NCBI GenBank assembly: GCA_017534835.1
Contig: JAFXVT010000056.1
Location: 1 to 55,505 of the forward strand
Length of the DNA stretch: 55,505 nt
Origin: Ruminococcus sp.
GTDB lineage: Bacteria > Bacillota > Clostridia > Oscillospirales > Ruminococcaceae
Direction: 5' to 3'
The notes under the pieces are model-generated. The model ran no database searches. It saw nothing but the letters and a program-made list of their open reading frames with translations, and had not been told where the DNA came from. Below are positions 45,424 through 53,515 of the stretch, piece by piece (position 1 is the first letter of the stretch; every line of letters starts with the position of its first letter). The position numbers and the translations under genes were made by a program.

Positions 45424-46582
45424 TGTCCTCGCCTCCTATGCCGATGAATCTGACGCCATCAGCGCCGTTTGCAATGTCAGTGTATATTTTTTCTATGTCG
45501 GCGGCGGAGATATTCCTTCCGCCGAGACCGCCGATGTAATTGCTGCCCTTCACGTCAACTCCAGCCTTCTTGAGAGCAGAATTCACGTTCGTGAACACCG
45601 TGCCCTCGTTGCCGAAGCTGATGTCCTTCTCAAGCACTGCATAAGCCTTAGCATTCCGCAGAACATCGGCAATTTCCTCATTGGGGAACGGGCGCATATA
45701 GCGTATGCGTACAACGCCTGCGCGGACTCCCTTTTCGCGGAGCTTATCAGCTGTTTCCCGGCACAGACCGGCAATGCTGCCGAGCGTGACTATCACATAT
45801 TCTGCATCGTCCGTGCGGTAATTCTCAGTCAGACCCGTATACCTTCTGCCGAATATCTCAGCAAAAGCAGCTTCGGTCTCGCCAATGACCTCACGAGCCG
45901 CAAGCACGCCTTCGTGCTCCTTGTATTTGAATATGTAATTGGTATCCGGACCTGCCGAAAACGCCATATTCCTGGGGTTATCGAAATCTATGCGGTTATC
46001 GGTCTCATACGGCGGCAGGAAGCTGTCTGCCTGAGAACGGTCCGGAATATCGACTGTCTCATATGTATGTGTGAGCACGAAACCGTCAAGATTCGCCATA
46101 TACGGCGTAGAAACGCGCTTATCCTCGGCGATCCTGTAGCTCATCAGTGCGAGGTCGAGCGCCTCCTGCGCATTCTCCGCATAAGCCTGTATCCAGCCGC
46201 TGTCGAGCTGTGAAAGGCTGTCGCGCTGGTCACCGTAGATATTCCACGGCAGGGCTGTTGAACGGTCCGCATTCATCATAACTATCGGGAAACGTCCGCC
46301 GGCAGCGTAATACAGACATTCCGCCATATACAGAAGTCCCTGTGATGAAGTCGCCGTGAATGCTCTCGCACCTGCGGCGCTTGCTCCGATAGCGCACGAA
46401 AGAGCGGAATGCTCAGATTCAACGTGGACGTATTCAGCTGTGAGACTTCCGTCCTCGACCATTTCAGAAAGCCGCTCGACAACGATAGTCTGCGGAGTTA
46501 TCGGATATGCGGAAATGACCTGCGGACGCGCAAGGCGTATGCCCTCGGCAAACGCCTCATTGCCTGATAAGAACTTTTTCAT
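45413..46582 (-). CDS. 2-oxoacid:ferredoxin oxidoreductase, alpha subunit
   Basis: This 389-residue subunit begins KKFLSGNEAFAEGIRLARPQVISAYPITPQT, the typical PorA/VorA opening, with VESEHSALSCAIGASAAGARAFTATSSQGL. The gamma-type pyrimidine domain ends near residue 240. ATG 46582 overlaps the stop of the ferredoxin subunit gene as ATGA, so translation is coupled. The substrate cannot be read from sequence; pyruvate, branched-chain and aryl forms share these motifs. Confidence 0.93.
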   Translation of the reverse strand: MKKFLSGNEAFAEGIRLARPQVISAYPITPQTIVVERLSEMVEDGSLTAEYVHVESEHSALSCAIGASAAGARAFTATSSQGLLYMAECLYYAAGGRFPIVMMNADRSTALPWNIYGDQRDSLSQLDSGWIQAYAENAQEALDLALMSYRIAEDKRVSTPYMANLDGFVLTHTYETVDIPDRSQADSFLPPYETDNRIDFDNPRNMAFSAGPDTNYIFKYKEHEGVLAAREVIGETEAAFAEIFGRRYTGLTENYRTDDAEYVIVTLGSIAGLCRETADKLREKGVRAGVVRIRYMRPFPNEEIADVLRNAKAYAVLEKDISFGNEGTVFTNVNSALKKAGVDVKGSNYIGGLGGRNISAADIEKIYTDIANGADGVRFIGIGGEDNGK

Positions 46583-46872
46583 TTGCGCTCCGCCTCCATT
46601 CCTATCGCACCGGGCTTGCATATTTTTGCGCAGATACCGCAGCCCTTGCAGAAATCGTAATCAATGACAGCCTTGCCGTCCTTTATCGAGATAACGCCGT
46701 CGGGACAGTACAGATAGCACTGCTCACAGCCGACACATTTTCCGCTGTCGATGACGGGGCGAACGCTCCTCCAGCCGCTGTTGGCACTGACAAGATAGCC
46801 TGCCTCGAATGACGTATTTTCCGGGACCTCCGCGAAAGAGAAGTCCTTCTTTTCCCTAAGATATGGTCTCAT
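46579..46872 (-). CDS. 2-oxoacid:ferredoxin oxidoreductase, delta (ferredoxin) subunit
   Basis: The 97-residue subunit carries two 4Fe-4S clusters, with CVGCEQCYLYCPDG and CKGCGICAKICKPG. It passes electrons between the catalytic subunits and free ferredoxin. It overlaps the gamma gene by four bases and the alpha gene by four. Confidence 0.95.
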   Translation of the reverse strand: MRPYLREKKDFSFAEVPENTSFEAGYLVSANSGWRSVRPVIDSGKCVGCEQCYLYCPDGVISIKDGKAVIDYDFCKGCGICAKICKPGAIGMEAERK

Positions 46873-47384
46873 ACAGCTGCCTCCTCTGCGGCTTTAAGGA
46901 GAGCGGAAATATTGCGCTCCTGTATTTTTGCCGGCATATATTCTCTTATCGACATAGCGGCATTTTCTGCACTCACGGCTTTGGAAAGTCCGACGAGCAG
47001 ACCATACATCACCGTGTTCACAGTCGGCAGTCTGAGCTCTCCGGAGATCTTCTCCGCATCGAAGGTAAAGGCTCCGTCTATAGCTGTTTTTGAGTTGACT
47101 ATCAGTCTTCCGTTCTCCTTCAGCAGAGAACGCAGCTGGGGCGTATAGAGGGTGTCATCAAGTATCACTATATAGTCCGCCTTTTCGGTCTGACTTCTGT
47201 CAGCAACGGGCTTGGTATCGAGCTTTGTGAACGCTCTTACGGGAGCTCCGCGGCGCTCCGGACCGAATGACGGAAATGCGAGCGCATACTTGTCTCCGCC
47301 GTCTGCCGTGTATGCCGCTCCGAGCAGCTTAGCAGCGGTAAATGCGCCCTGTCCGCCGCGTCCGAGCCAGATTATCTCTATCAT
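46869..47384 (-). CDS. 2-oxoacid:ferredoxin oxidoreductase, gamma subunit
   Basis: The 171-residue subunit has the start IEIIWLGRGGQGAFTAAKLLGAA and PSFGPERRGAPVRAFTK, diagnostic of PorG/VorC. It is the first gene of the four-gene operon, preceded by AGGAG and by the operator-bearing promoter at 47416-47474. Confidence 0.95.
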   Translation of the reverse strand: MIEIIWLGRGGQGAFTAAKLLGAAYTADGGDKYALAFPSFGPERRGAPVRAFTKLDTKPVADRSQTEKADYIVILDDTLYTPQLRSLLKENGRLIVNSKTAIDGAFTFDAEKISGELRLPTVNTVMYGLLVGLSKAVSAENAAMSIREYMPAKIQERNISALLKAAEEAAV

Positions 47385-47415
47385 ATAAACATCTCCTGTC
47401 GTGTGGTATAGATAA

Positions 47416-47474
47416 ATTATACGCCTGTATCCGCCGCGTGTCCAATACCATAGTTTTATGGTAAGTTATAGGCT
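47416..47474 (-). promoter_or_regulatory. Promoter with duplicated LysR-type operator, oxidoreductase operon
   Basis: -10 TATAAT (47416-47421) and -35 TGGACA (47439-47444), 17-base spacer, minus strand. The palindrome ACCATAG-TT-TTATGGT (47447-47462, one mismatch) is directly upstream. Block 47439-47474 is the second copy of the 36-base element at 44491-44526. Confidence 0.75.
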
Positions 47475-47478
47475 CAGG

Positions 47479-48387
47479 CTATATGTTGAGATACGCCTTT
47501 ATCTCGCTGATATATATATCCGCCATCTCGCTGAGTATGACGTTTTTCAGCGTGATATAGCCGATCTCCATTATCTCGTCGGAATCGTCCTCGAACGGGA
47601 CAGCTATGTAATCGCTGCCGTTGAGTTCCTCGCAGATTATGCCGGAGCACAGTGTATATCCGTTCAGACCTATCATCAGATTCAGCATAGTTGCGCGGTC
47701 ATTCGCCTTTATGGTGCGCTGGTATTCAGCCGTGCTGAGCAGCTCCTCCGCGAGGTAGAACGTGCTGTTGTCGCCCTGCTCGAACGAAAGGCAGGGATAG
47801 TCCGCGAGCTGCGCGAAGGTTATCTTCTTCTCCTTCGCGAGCGGATGTCCCTTCCACAGATACACGTAGGGACGGCATTTCGTCAGGGTGTGGAACTCCA
47901 GTCCGTTTGAATTCAGCAGCTTTGTTATCGACTTGCGGTTGAAGTCATTGAGGTAGATGATGCCTATCTCGCTTCGCAGAGCGGCAACGTCGCTGATGAC
48001 CTCGCCTGTCTTTGTCTCACGCACAGCGAATTCGTACTCCGCCGTGTCGAACCTCTTCACCATTTCCACGAACGCCTTCACAGCGAACGAATAATGCTGC
48101 GTTGAGACTCCGAATTTCTTCTTGACATTGCCCTTGCCGATGTACTTTTCGGAAAGAACATCGAACTGTCCGACGACCTGCCGCGCATACTGCAAAAACT
48201 CTGCTCCGTCATTCGTGAGCGTAACGCCGCGTCCGCTGCGGTTGAAGATCTTTATCCCGATCTCACGCTCGAGCTCCTGCACTGACGCTGACAGCGAGGG
48301 CTGCGAAACATAGAGCTGTTCCGCCGCCTTGTTCATCGAGCCTGTCTCAGAGATCGCAAGTGTGTATTTAAGCTGCTGTAAAGTCAT
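47479..48387 (-). CDS. LysR-family regulator
   Basis: This 302-residue regulator has the N-terminal LysR helix-turn-helix (MTLQQLKYTLAISETGSMNKAAEQLYVSQPSLSASVQELEREIGIKIFNR) and an effector domain from about 90. Its sequence is close in style to the CmbR/CysR/MetR-type regulators of sulfur amino acid genes in Firmicutes. It is the last gene of the methyltransferase-mccB-mccA operon, starting ten bases after mccA. The 36-base operators at 44491-44526 and 47439-47474 are its likely targets, the nearer only five bases from its stop codon. Confidence 0.88.
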   Translation of the reverse strand: MTLQQLKYTLAISETGSMNKAAEQLYVSQPSLSASVQELEREIGIKIFNRSGRGVTLTNDGAEFLQYARQVVGQFDVLSEKYIGKGNVKKKFGVSTQHYSFAVKAFVEMVKRFDTAEYEFAVRETKTGEVISDVAALRSEIGIIYLNDFNRKSITKLLNSNGLEFHTLTKCRPYVYLWKGHPLAKEKKITFAQLADYPCLSFEQGDNSTFYLAEELLSTAEYQRTIKANDRATMLNLMIGLNGYTLCSGIICEELNGSDYIAVPFEDDSDEIMEIGYITLKNVILSEMADIYISEIKAYLNI

Positions 48388-48397
48388 ATCTTACCTC

Positions 48398-49309
48398 TCA
48401 ATCGTAAAGTCCTGTACTGAAATACCTGTCTCCGCGGTCAGGGAAAACAGTCACGATATTTCCCTTTGCACCGCTCTCAACGAGCTTCAGAACAGCTGCC
48501 ATAGCTGCACCCGAGGACGAGCCTGCGATAATGCCCTCCTTCGCCGCGAGCAGACGAGCCGTGCTGAATGCCTCCTCATCGTTCATTTTTATAACGCCGT
48601 CAACGAGCGACATATCCATCGTCTCGGCGATGAAATCGTTTCCGATACCCTCGATATTGTAATCGGCGTGCTCGCCGCCGCCCATCGTTGAGCCGACAGG
48701 GTCAGCGAGTATCCCCTTCGCACTGGGCACGCGCTCCTTGATATACCGCAGAATACCGGTGTAAGTTCCGCCGCTTCCGGCGCCTGCGACGACATAGTCG
48801 ATCTTGCCGTCGAGAGCCTCATATATCTCGCGTCCGGTAGTTTCGTAATGTGCGAGCGGATTGCTCTGGTTCTTGAACTGTTCAAGCGAGATCGAACCGG
48901 GTATCTGCGCCTTTATCTCCTCCGCCTTCGCAACTGCACCGAGCATTCCCTGCTCTCGCGGTGTGTTCACGACCTCCGCACCGAGTGCACGGAGCAGCGA
49001 CTGCTTCTCCGCCGAGAACTTCGTCGGCACAACGAAAATGATACGGTATCCGCGGTTGATGGCGGCAAAAGCAATGCCAAGCCCGGTATTTCCGGCTGTT
49101 GCCTCAACGATAGTTCCGCCCTTTTTCAGTAGTCCGCGCTGCTCTGCATCATTTATCATATAAAGCCCCGTGCGGTCCTTCACGCTTCCGGACGGGTTGT
49201 AAAGCTCAAGCTTTGCAAATATGTTCACGCCCTCCGCCTGCACGATATTGCCGAGTCTTACGAGCGGAGTGTTTCCGATGAGCGACTGCATTGAATCGTA
49301 GTAATTCAT
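48398..49309 (-). CDS. mccA: Cystathionine beta-synthase / cysteine synthase (MccA-like)
   Basis: The 303-residue PLP enzyme has LELYNPSGSVKDRTG with the PLP Lys, EATAGNTGLGIA, and the ending IVTVFPDRGDRYFSTGLYD. KFSAEKQSLLRALGA, GMLGAVAKAEEI and EGIGNDFIAETM resemble Bacillus MccA, which makes cystathionine from homocysteine and O-acetylserine, more than CysK. It overlaps mccB by four bases. The pair would perform reverse transsulfuration. A plain cysteine synthase activity cannot be excluded. Confidence 0.88.
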   Translation of the reverse strand: MNYYDSMQSLIGNTPLVRLGNIVQAEGVNIFAKLELYNPSGSVKDRTGLYMINDAEQRGLLKKGGTIVEATAGNTGLGIAFAAINRGYRIIFVVPTKFSAEKQSLLRALGAEVVNTPREQGMLGAVAKAEEIKAQIPGSISLEQFKNQSNPLAHYETTGREIYEALDGKIDYVVAGAGSGGTYTGILRYIKERVPSAKGILADPVGSTMGGGEHADYNIEGIGNDFIAETMDMSLVDGVIKMNDEEAFSTARLLAAKEGIIAGSSSGAAMAAVLKLVESGAKGNIVTVFPDRGDRYFSTGLYD

Positions 49310-50469
49310 CTCTGCACCTCCGCTTTTTCTATCGCCTGAGCGATGTCGGCAAGTATATCCTCAATGCTCTCGATGCCCACAGAAAGACGGATAAGTCCGT
49401 CTGTTATGCCGACTTTTTTGCGGATATCAGCCGGTATCGAAGCGTGTGTCATAGTTGCAGGATGGCAAACGAGCGACTCCACTCCGCCGAGGCTCTCCGC
49501 GAGCGAGACGAGCTCAAGGCTCTCGAAGAAGCGGCGTATATCGTAGTTTTCGTACAGCTCGAATGAGATCATCGCTCCTCCGTTTTTAGCCTGTCTGCGG
49601 TTGACCTCATAACCCTGACTGCTTTCGAGTCCGGGGTAGTAAACATTCTTCACAGCCTTGTGTGAAGCGAGAAATACTGCTGCTTTTTCTGCATTTTCAA
49701 CGTGTCTGTCCATACGCACTGCAAGAGTTTTTATACCGCGTATCAGCAGGAACGAATCAAAAGGACCAGCAACTCCGCCTGTCGAATTCTGGATGAATGC
49801 TATCTTCTCCGCAAGCTCCTTCGTGCTTACAACAGCAAGACCTGCGACAACATCGCTGTGTCCGCCGAGGTACTTGGTCGCGCTGTGAACGACTATGTCA
49901 GCTCCGAGCGAAAGCGGCTTCTGAAGGTAGGGCGTCATAAATGTGTTGTCCACAATGACGAGGAGCCCGTGTCTGTGCGAGACCTCAGCGACTGCACGAA
50001 TATCAGTGACAGTCATCAGCGGATTTGCCGGACTTTCGATAATGACTGCCCTAACATCATCTGTTATCTGGCTCTCAAAAACGGCAAGGTCTGTCGTATC
50101 TGCGATAGTATACGTTATCGAGAAATGGTTGAAGACCTTATCGAGGAGGCGGAAGGTACCGCCGTAAACATTGCTTGAAATGAGGACTCTGTCGCCGCTG
50201 TTGAGGAGGCTCAGTACAGCCGTAAGAGCTGCCATTCCCGATGCGAACGCGAATCCCGCATAGCCGCCTTCAAGGTCGTTTATCAGCGATTCAAGAGCCT
50301 CGCGTGTGGGATTTCCCGTGCGTGAATACTCGTATCCGCGCATTTTTCCGAGACCGTCCTGCTTGTAGGTCGAGGTCTGATATATCGGGATATTCACTGC
50401 TCCCGTGCGTTCGTCGATCGGGATACCTCCGTGGATAACTGCTGTTTCCGAATTTATATAGCTGCTCAT
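49306..50469 (-). CDS. mccB: Cystathionine gamma-lyase / gamma-synthase family (MccB-like)
   Basis: This 387-residue PLP enzyme has SSNVYGGTFRLLDKVF, DNTFMTPYLQKPLSLGADIVVHSATKYLGGHSDVVAG with the PLP Lys in SATKY, and SLGGVESLVCHPATMTHASIP. Directly beside an MccA-like gene the likely reaction is cleavage of cystathionine to cysteine. MetB and MetC activities are close relatives. Confidence 0.9.
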   Translation of the reverse strand: MSSYINSETAVIHGGIPIDERTGAVNIPIYQTSTYKQDGLGKMRGYEYSRTGNPTREALESLINDLEGGYAGFAFASGMAALTAVLSLLNSGDRVLISSNVYGGTFRLLDKVFNHFSITYTIADTTDLAVFESQITDDVRAVIIESPANPLMTVTDIRAVAEVSHRHGLLVIVDNTFMTPYLQKPLSLGADIVVHSATKYLGGHSDVVAGLAVVSTKELAEKIAFIQNSTGGVAGPFDSFLLIRGIKTLAVRMDRHVENAEKAAVFLASHKAVKNVYYPGLESSQGYEVNRRQAKNGGAMISFELYENYDIRRFFESLELVSLAESLGGVESLVCHPATMTHASIPADIRKKVGITDGLIRLSVGIESIEDILADIAQAIEKAEVQR

Positions 50470-50500
50470 AATTATTCTCCTTTTATCTTCAAAAAAATGT

Positions 50501-51397
50501 TTATTCGTAGTTGTAGCCGGCTGTGAATGTCGCCGAGATGAGGCTCACATTCTCAAAGGCTCTCATACCGTCTGCTCTGCCGTCGAAATATTCCGACTGC
50601 ACCTTCTCAGGCGGCATATACGTATCTATCTGGAATCCGAGCGAATAGAGCGCACGCGAGACCTCGTTGTAATCGAATCCGCCGCGCATCACCTCGCCGA
50701 GCGACTCTGTGATCATCTCAAGGCGCTCGACTCTGCGAGGAAAATCGCCGGTCTTTATCGGGTAATCGAACACCACCTCACTGCCGAGCGAGGACAGCTC
50801 CGACATCTGCCGCAGAGTATCCGCAAACACGTCGAGCGTGAGATAGTAGGATACCCCGAGAATGCTGAAAAACGTCTTTTTTGACGGGTCGAAGCCGGCT
50901 TCGATGAGCTTGCCGCACATTCGCTCCTTCTCAAAATCGACCGGAACGAAGTGTACATTTTCCGGTATGTTCCACTCAAGCTCGCGTATCTTTTCGAGCT
51001 TGTAGCGCTGAGTATCGGGGTGGTCTATCTCGAATACGGTGATATTCTCATTCGTGTTGCGGAACGAAAATGTATCCGAGCCTGCGCCGCAGATAACGTA
51101 CTGTATCTCGCCGTTTTCCTCTGCAAAATCCGCAAGCCTCACCTCATTGAAATGAATGCGCGAAAGCGGTATCGGAGCGATATATTCGTTTATTATCTGC
51201 TCGGTGTCCTCGCGTGAAAACTCCTGCAAGCCGCCGAATCCGCTGCGTATAATACCATAGATGCTGTCATATTCTTCCCTGCCCATAAAATCGAATGCAA
51301 GGTAATCGTCAAATATCTTCTCGCGTGACCTGTTCGAGTGCCACGCTCTCACGAATGCGCAAAGCTTAGCTGTTATGCTTTCTCTTTCACTTACCAT
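50501..51397 (-). CDS. SAM-dependent methyltransferase, LCMT/TIGR00027-like
   Basis: This 298-residue protein has a SAM site VICGAGSDTFSFR, an acidic strand end TVFEIDHPDTQRYK and VHFVPVDFEKERM, characteristic of the leucine carboxyl methyltransferase-like branch. ATG 51397 follows GGAGG. It is the first gene of the mccB-mccA operon. In Bacillus the mccAB operon also opens with a methyltransferase gene (yrrT) of a different family, linking it to SAM recycling. The substrate is unknown. Confidence 0.85.
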   Translation of the reverse strand: MVSERESITAKLCAFVRAWHSNRSREKIFDDYLAFDFMGREEYDSIYGIIRSGFGGLQEFSREDTEQIINEYIAPIPLSRIHFNEVRLADFAEENGEIQYVICGAGSDTFSFRNTNENITVFEIDHPDTQRYKLEKIRELEWNIPENVHFVPVDFEKERMCGKLIEAGFDPSKKTFFSILGVSYYLTLDVFADTLRQMSELSSLGSEVVFDYPIKTGDFPRRVERLEMITESLGEVMRGGFDYNEVSRALYSLGFQIDTYMPPEKVQSEYFDGRADGMRAFENVSLISATFTAGYNYE

Positions 51398-51413
51398 AAT
51401 GACCTCCGGAATA

Positions 51414-51440
51414 CAAAAAATGCGCAGAACGCTGACGCAT
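51414..51440 (-). terminator. Attenuator terminator before the methyltransferase operon
   Basis: ATGCGTCAG-CGTT-CTGCGCAT on the minus strand, one bulge, followed by six Ts (plus-strand A-run 51415-51420). It sits between the leader peptide and the first gene. Confidence 0.8.
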
Positions 51441-51469
51441 CCCACGCATGACTCTACTGCCGATGAAAA

Positions 51470-51559
51470 TTACGATAAGGCGCAACATCGCTGAGCATAA
51501 GTACGCAGAATACGTTCATTGTCCATTATACACATACAACAACACATCATATTCATCAT
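51470..51559 (-). CDS. Met/Cys-rich leader peptide of the mccBA operon
   Basis: A 29-codon frame starts MMNMMCCCMCIMDNE and ends RCCALS. It has six Cys codons (6-8, 10, 25, 26) and six Met codons, within only 29. AAGGAG (51571-51576) is eleven bases upstream of the first ATG. The consensus promoter is at 51614-51642 and an attenuator terminator at 51414-51440. The gene products make cysteine from methionine-derived homocysteine, so stalling at Cys or Met codons when those amino acids run short would be a direct sensor. Composition and placement make chance unlikely; translation remains to be shown. Confidence 0.8.
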   Translation of the reverse strand: MMNMMCCCMCIMDNERILRTYAQRCCALS

Positions 51560-51613
51560 TATGTTCAGCACTCCTTCCTCATTATTCACTGTATTCCTAT
51601 CGGAACAATATGT

Positions 51614-51642
51614 ATTATATCACTCTTATCACTCTCTGTCAA
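51614..51642 (-). promoter_or_regulatory. Promoter of the leader-mccBA operon
   Basis: Perfect TTGACA (51637-51642) and TATAAT (51614-51619) with a 17-base spacer, minus strand. Start predicted near 51607. Confidence 0.8.
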
Positions 51643-51724
51643 TAGGAAATATCTATATTCGGCAAATGTTATAGTTTTATTCTATTATTCCGGTATAATT
51701 TTGCACAATCACCTATCAGGCATC

Positions 51725-51760
51725 AAAAAAGCCAAAGAACAGTTTATCGTTCTCTGGCTT
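51725..51760 (-). terminator. Terminator of the ABC transporter operon
   Basis: AAGCCAGAGAAC-GATAAACT-GTTCTTTGGCTT on the minus strand, with a run of six Ts. Confidence 0.85.
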
Positions 51761-51776
51761 CGCTTGAACATTCGTA

Positions 51777-52697
51777 TCATCTTTTCCACCTCAGCAGATG
51801 TGACTGCAGCTTGTTGAACAGGAACGTAACGGCAATAACAACGATACCGATGACGAGAAGTCCTGTGATAGTGCGTGTGTAGTCTCCGAAATCGGAGTAG
51901 TATTTTACATAGTAGCCCATTCCGTCGCGTGCACCTATCATCTCAGCAGATGTGAGAAGTATGAATGAAACGCTGAGTCCCTGATTGCAGCCGAGGAATA
52001 TCTGCTGGAGCGACGCAGGAAGAATGACTCTGAACAGCATTTCGGGCTTGCTGACGTTGAGGACCTTTGCGGAATCGATTATCTTCTTGTCCACGCCGAG
52101 CACACCGCTCATCGTACCGGCAAATACGGGCCAGAACGTCGCGAGGAAGATAACGAATACCGATACCGACTTGAATGTCGGGAGAAGTGCGATACCGTAG
52201 GGGATATAAACTATCGGCGGTATCGAGCTGAAAAACTTGGTGATGTATGTGGCAGCGCTGCCTATCCTTGCGCTCCAGCCGATGAAAAGTCCGAGCGGAA
52301 CTGCAACGACGACAGCGAGCAGGAAGCCTTTGATCGTTGTTCCGAGCGAGCTTTCGATATTGACGAATATCTTCTCCCTGTCCTCTGCAAACTGATGCAG
52401 GACCTTTCCGGGGGCAGGGAAAAGAAGATCATTGAGGATATTGAACTTTGCCGTTGCAAGTGACCATATACCGAGCACCACAAATATGAAGCCTGCTATA
52501 TCTGCGATCAGCTTGAGGCTCTCTTCCTTCTTGATGAAGGACGATGCCGCAAGGACGATCACCTCCGCTGCCACAGCAAATAACACGAGCGAGCCCGTGA
52601 ATACCTCCTTCGTGGACTTATCGGGAAGCAGCTGTATCAGCAGCAGTGCTATGAACAGAAGATGCACAACGCGCAGATAGCGTTTTTTAAGTGTCAT
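51777..52697 (-). CDS. ABC transporter permease, SsuC/TauC/NrtB type
   Basis: This 306-residue membrane protein has about eight hydrophobic helices; the N-terminal three (about 8-100) are extra to the core. The permease signature is SAKVLNVSKPEMLFRVILPASLQQIFLGCNQGLSVSFI, an EAA-loop region. It overlaps the ATPase gene by four bases. The family carries sulfonates, taurine, nitrate or related ions; the substrate is undecided. Confidence 0.9.
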   Translation of the reverse strand: MTLKKRYLRVVHLLFIALLLIQLLPDKSTKEVFTGSLVLFAVAAEVIVLAASSFIKKEESLKLIADIAGFIFVVLGIWSLATAKFNILNDLLFPAPGKVLHQFAEDREKIFVNIESSLGTTIKGFLLAVVVAVPLGLFIGWSARIGSAATYITKFFSSIPPIVYIPYGIALLPTFKSVSVFVIFLATFWPVFAGTMSGVLGVDKKIIDSAKVLNVSKPEMLFRVILPASLQQIFLGCNQGLSVSFILLTSAEMIGARDGMGYYVKYYSDFGDYTRTITGLLVIGIVVIAVTFLFNKLQSHLLRWKR

Positions 52698-53515
52698 AAT
52701 ACCACCTCATCTCCGCCGATACGCTCGGCAACATCTGTGTTGAGCAGAGAGAGCAGTCTGTTGCGGAATCTTCCGTACTCGTCAGTTTTCACGAGCTCTG
52801 AACGGCTGCGCGGACGCTCAAAGGGTACATTCACTACCTCGTTCACAGTTCCGGGATGAGCAGTGAGAACTACTATCTTGTCTGAAAGCAGTATCGCCTC
52901 GTCGATGTCGTGTGTTACGAAAACGACCGTCTTGCGCTCTTCAGAGCCGTCGCCCTCCCAGAGCGAGAGCAGGAGCTCCTGCAAGATAACGCGGTTTTTC
53001 GGGTCGATGGCACTGAACGGCTCATCCATCAGCAGTATCTCCGTATTCATCGCAAGCGCACGTGCGATAGCTGCACGCTGCTGCATTCCGCCTGAAAGCT
53101 GCGAGGGATACTTGCTTCCGGAGTCTGCAAGCCCCACCTTTGCGAGAAATTCGTCGGCTATCTTCGCGCGCTCACTGCGTCTAAGACCGTGGCGAGTCTG
53201 CTTGATGCCGAATTCGATGTTCTTTTTGGTGGTCATCCACGGGAACAGGGAGTAGTGCTGAAACACTACTCCTCGCTCTGTACCTGTTCCGTGAAGCTCC
53301 TTGCCGTCTATCTGCACCGAGCCGCCTGCCGGGGCGTAAAGCCCCTCAAGCACGCTCAGAAGAGTCGATTTTCCGCAGCCGCTCGCACCGATAACGCTGA
53401 CGAACTCTCCCCTTCCCACGCCGAATGAAACGTCGTGGAGAGCGTTGAAGCTGCGCTTGTTATCAATGTAATTGACTGTCAGGTCTCTTATCTCTATCTT
53501 ATTCGTAGTCATCAA
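52694..53515 (-). CDS. ABC transporter ATPase, SsuB/TauB type
   Basis: This 273-residue ATPase has Walker A GASGCGKST, signature LSGGMQQRAAIARAL, Walker B LLMDEPFSAID and the H-loop VTHDIDEA. DEPFSAID is typical of the nitrate/sulfonate/taurine subfamily. It overlaps the binding-protein gene. Confidence 0.92.
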   Translation of the reverse strand: MMTTNKIEIRDLTVNYIDNKRSFNALHDVSFGVGRGEFVSVIGASGCGKSTLLSVLEGLYAPAGGSVQIDGKELHGTGTERGVVFQHYSLFPWMTTKKNIEFGIKQTRHGLRRSERAKIADEFLAKVGLADSGSKYPSQLSGGMQQRAAIARALAMNTEILLMDEPFSAIDPKNRVILQELLLSLWEGDGSEERKTVVFVTHDIDEAILLSDKIVVLTAHPGTVNEVVNVPFERPRSRSELVKTDEYGRFRNRLLSLLNTDVAERIGGDEVVL

